Assembly (NCBI RefSeq): GCF_036388275.1
Contig: NZ_DASVSF010000003.1
Coordinates: 1 to 64,000 of the forward strand
Direction: 5' to 3'
DNA length: 64,000 nucleotides
Origin: Longimicrobium sp.
GTDB lineage: Bacteria; Gemmatimonadota; Gemmatimonadetes; Longimicrobiales; Longimicrobiaceae
Shown: positions 63,041 through 64,000 of the stretch, in pieces
How the letters are laid out: each line of letters opens with the position of its first letter
Numbering within the stretch: position 1 is the first letter of the stretch
Notes under the pieces: generated by a model
The model's input: only the letters and a program-made list of their open reading frames with translations
What the model was told of the DNA's origin: nothing
The model's database searches: none
Program-made: the position numbers and the translations under genes

Positions 63041-63741
63041 TAGATGCGCCCCTCGCGCGCCAGCGTGCCGATCAGCTCGCTGCTGATCCCCTCGAGCTCG
63101 CCCATGAAGCGGTTGAGCCGTCCGGTCAGGTAGGTGAACGCCATTGCGGCGGGGATGGCCACCACCAGCCCGCCTCCCGTGGTCACCAGCGCCTCGGCCA
63201 CGCCGGGCGCCACGGCGGCGATGCTGCTGGAGCCGGACTCCATCACGCCCATGAACGAGTGCATCACGCCCAGCACCGTGCCCAGCAGCCCCAGAAGCGG
63301 CGACACGGTGGCGATGATCGCCAGCCAGGCGATGCCCCCCGAAAGGGCGTCGCGCTCCTCGCCCTCCTCCTTTTCCAGCACGATGCGAAGTACCTCCAGC
63401 TGCGCCGGAGAAAGGCCGCGCACATCGCTTCCCGCCTTCATGGCGCCGGGCCGCAGCTCGCTGAAGAAGCCCACGCCGCGCTTGAACACGCGGGTGAAGG
63501 GCGACTCCTTGAGGCCGCGCACCCACTCGTACGCCTCTTCCAGCCGCCCGGCCGACTCGATGCGGTCCAGGAACTGGTCGGCCTCGGCGTGAAGGCGGCG
63601 GAACTGCAGCATCTTCCAGACGATCAGCGTCCACGAGACGACGGAAAAGATCGCCAGCACGCCCATGATGATCTTGGTGGAAGGCGTGCCGTGGGCGATC
63701 ATCTCCCACGTCGCGGAAAACTCGTTGCTCCCGGTCTGCAT
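63040..63741 (-). CDS. tolQ: TolQ/ExbB-type proton channel protein
   Basis: 233 residues. Three membrane helices (about 25-45, 130-155, 175-195). VSPLLGLLGTVLGVMHSF and GGGLVVAIPAAMAFTYL carry the conserved Thr and Ala/Gly faces of the channel. ATG at 63741 overlaps the hemA stop by one base (TGATG); a TTG 3 nt earlier is less likely. Confidence 0.93.
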   Translation of the reverse strand: MQTGSNEFSATWEMIAHGTPSTKIIMGVLAIFSVVSWTLIVWKMLQFRRLHAEADQFLDRIESAGRLEEAYEWVRGLKESPFTRVFKRGVGFFSELRPGAMKAGSDVRGLSPAQLEVLRIVLEKEEGEERDALSGGIAWLAIIATVSPLLGLLGTVLGVMHSFMGVMESGSSSIAAVAPGVAEALVTTGGGLVVAIPAAMAFTYLTGRLNRFMGELEGISSELIGTLAREGRI

Positions 63742-64000
63742 CAACCCTGGCGTGTGGTGGCGTGTGGTTCAGGCGTGCCGGCTTCGGCGTCCGCGGCGTC
63801 GCGATCGGCGGCCTCGCGGTCCAGCTCGAACAGGTAGCGCACCGCGTCGAGCACCCCGGTGCCGCGGCCGTTCCCGGCGGCATGGCGCAGGTTCACCGTG
63901 GGCGCGTGCAGCACCTTGTTCACCAGCGCGCGGGTCAGCGCGTCAATGGCCAGCTGGTCTTCCGGCGACAGGTGCGCAAGCTGGCGCATGGCGCGCTCCA
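63741..64000 (-). CDS. hemA: Glutamyl-tRNA reductase, C-terminal part (gene runs off the window)
   Basis: The last 85 or so residues of HemA. The dimerisation-domain segment LTRALVNKVLHAPTVNLR is diagnostic. The enzyme makes glutamate-1-semialdehyde for tetrapyrroles. The start lies beyond 64000. The stop overlaps tolQ by one base, so tol genes are transcribed from upstream of hemA or inside it. Confidence 0.9.
   Translation of the reverse strand, partial: ERAMRQLAHLSPEDQLAIDALTRALVNKVLHAPTVNLRHAAGNGRGTGVLDAVRYLFELDREAADRDAADAEAGTPEPHATTRQG

Overview
This 64 kb window is GC-rich DNA from a diderm (outer-membrane) bacterium. The gene content points to Gemmatimonadota, most likely a Longimicrobium-type organism. 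That is an inference from the mix of an LptD-like protein, Tol-Pal, Kdo-kinase and heptosyltransferase-type genes, a PorX-like REC+PglZ protein, ASPIC/UnbV and Uma2 proteins, and many hairpin-rich intergenic repeats; no rRNA or other marker gene is present to prove it. I found no tRNA, rRNA, CRISPR array or intact insertion sequence.

Layout. (1) 0.3-9.3 kb, minus strand: a seven-gene surface-glycan operon (DegT aminotransferase, two GT4s, two asparagine-synthase-like proteins on either side of an LpxL-type acyltransferase, and a GT9). Six of its genes are linked by 4-nt ATGA/GTGA overlaps. (2) 9.7-13.2 kb, minus: an MsbA-like ABC exporter overlapping a PorX-like regulator/phosphatase. (3) 13.98-28.1 kb, mostly plus: an unusual metabolic region. 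One five-gene overlapping operon holds a putative acyltransferase, a GH3-type acyl-adenylating enzyme, a membrane protein, a fatty-acid desaturase and another membrane protein. After a VapBC-type module on the other strand come a Rieske oxygenase, a tandem-GNAT protein, an RnfD/NqrB-ASPIC/UnbV fusion, a PIN-like protein, a DinB-like protein (minus), an alpha/beta-hydrolase-like protein and a second Rieske oxygenase. This is the best candidate for an undescribed pathway. (4) 28.8-32.3 kb: LPS-core genes (KdkA-like kinase, two GT9s, a DUF4254 protein split into two genes). (5) 32.4-39.5 kb: a lower-GC accessory stretch broken by two typical chromosomal genes (amidohydrolase, patatin). It holds a membrane protein with a small partner peptide, a cysteine-synthase-like protein that lacks the usual PLP lysine and carries an extra C-terminal region, and a coiled-coil protein. 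(6) 39.5-44.7 kb: ABC ATPase, a permease-M1 peptidase fusion and an HPP protein. (7) 44.8-47.8 kb: four tandem paralogous lipoproteins. (8) 48-52.5 kb: hutU and hutH, separated by two Uma2 genes. (9) 52.6-64 kb: an FN3-type lipoprotein, then the envelope block lptD-tatC-nrdR-cpoB-pal-tolB-tonB/tolA-tolR-tolQ-hemA (partial).

The genes share an envelope theme: making glycolipid (regions 1 and 4), flipping or exporting it (MsbA-like), assembling it in the outer membrane (LptD) and keeping the envelope intact (Tol-Pal, TatC). Operons are very compact, with stop/start overlaps nearly everywhere. The longer gaps are filled by a few families of GC-rich hairpin repeats, including a composite inverted element present twice with almost identical internal spacing.
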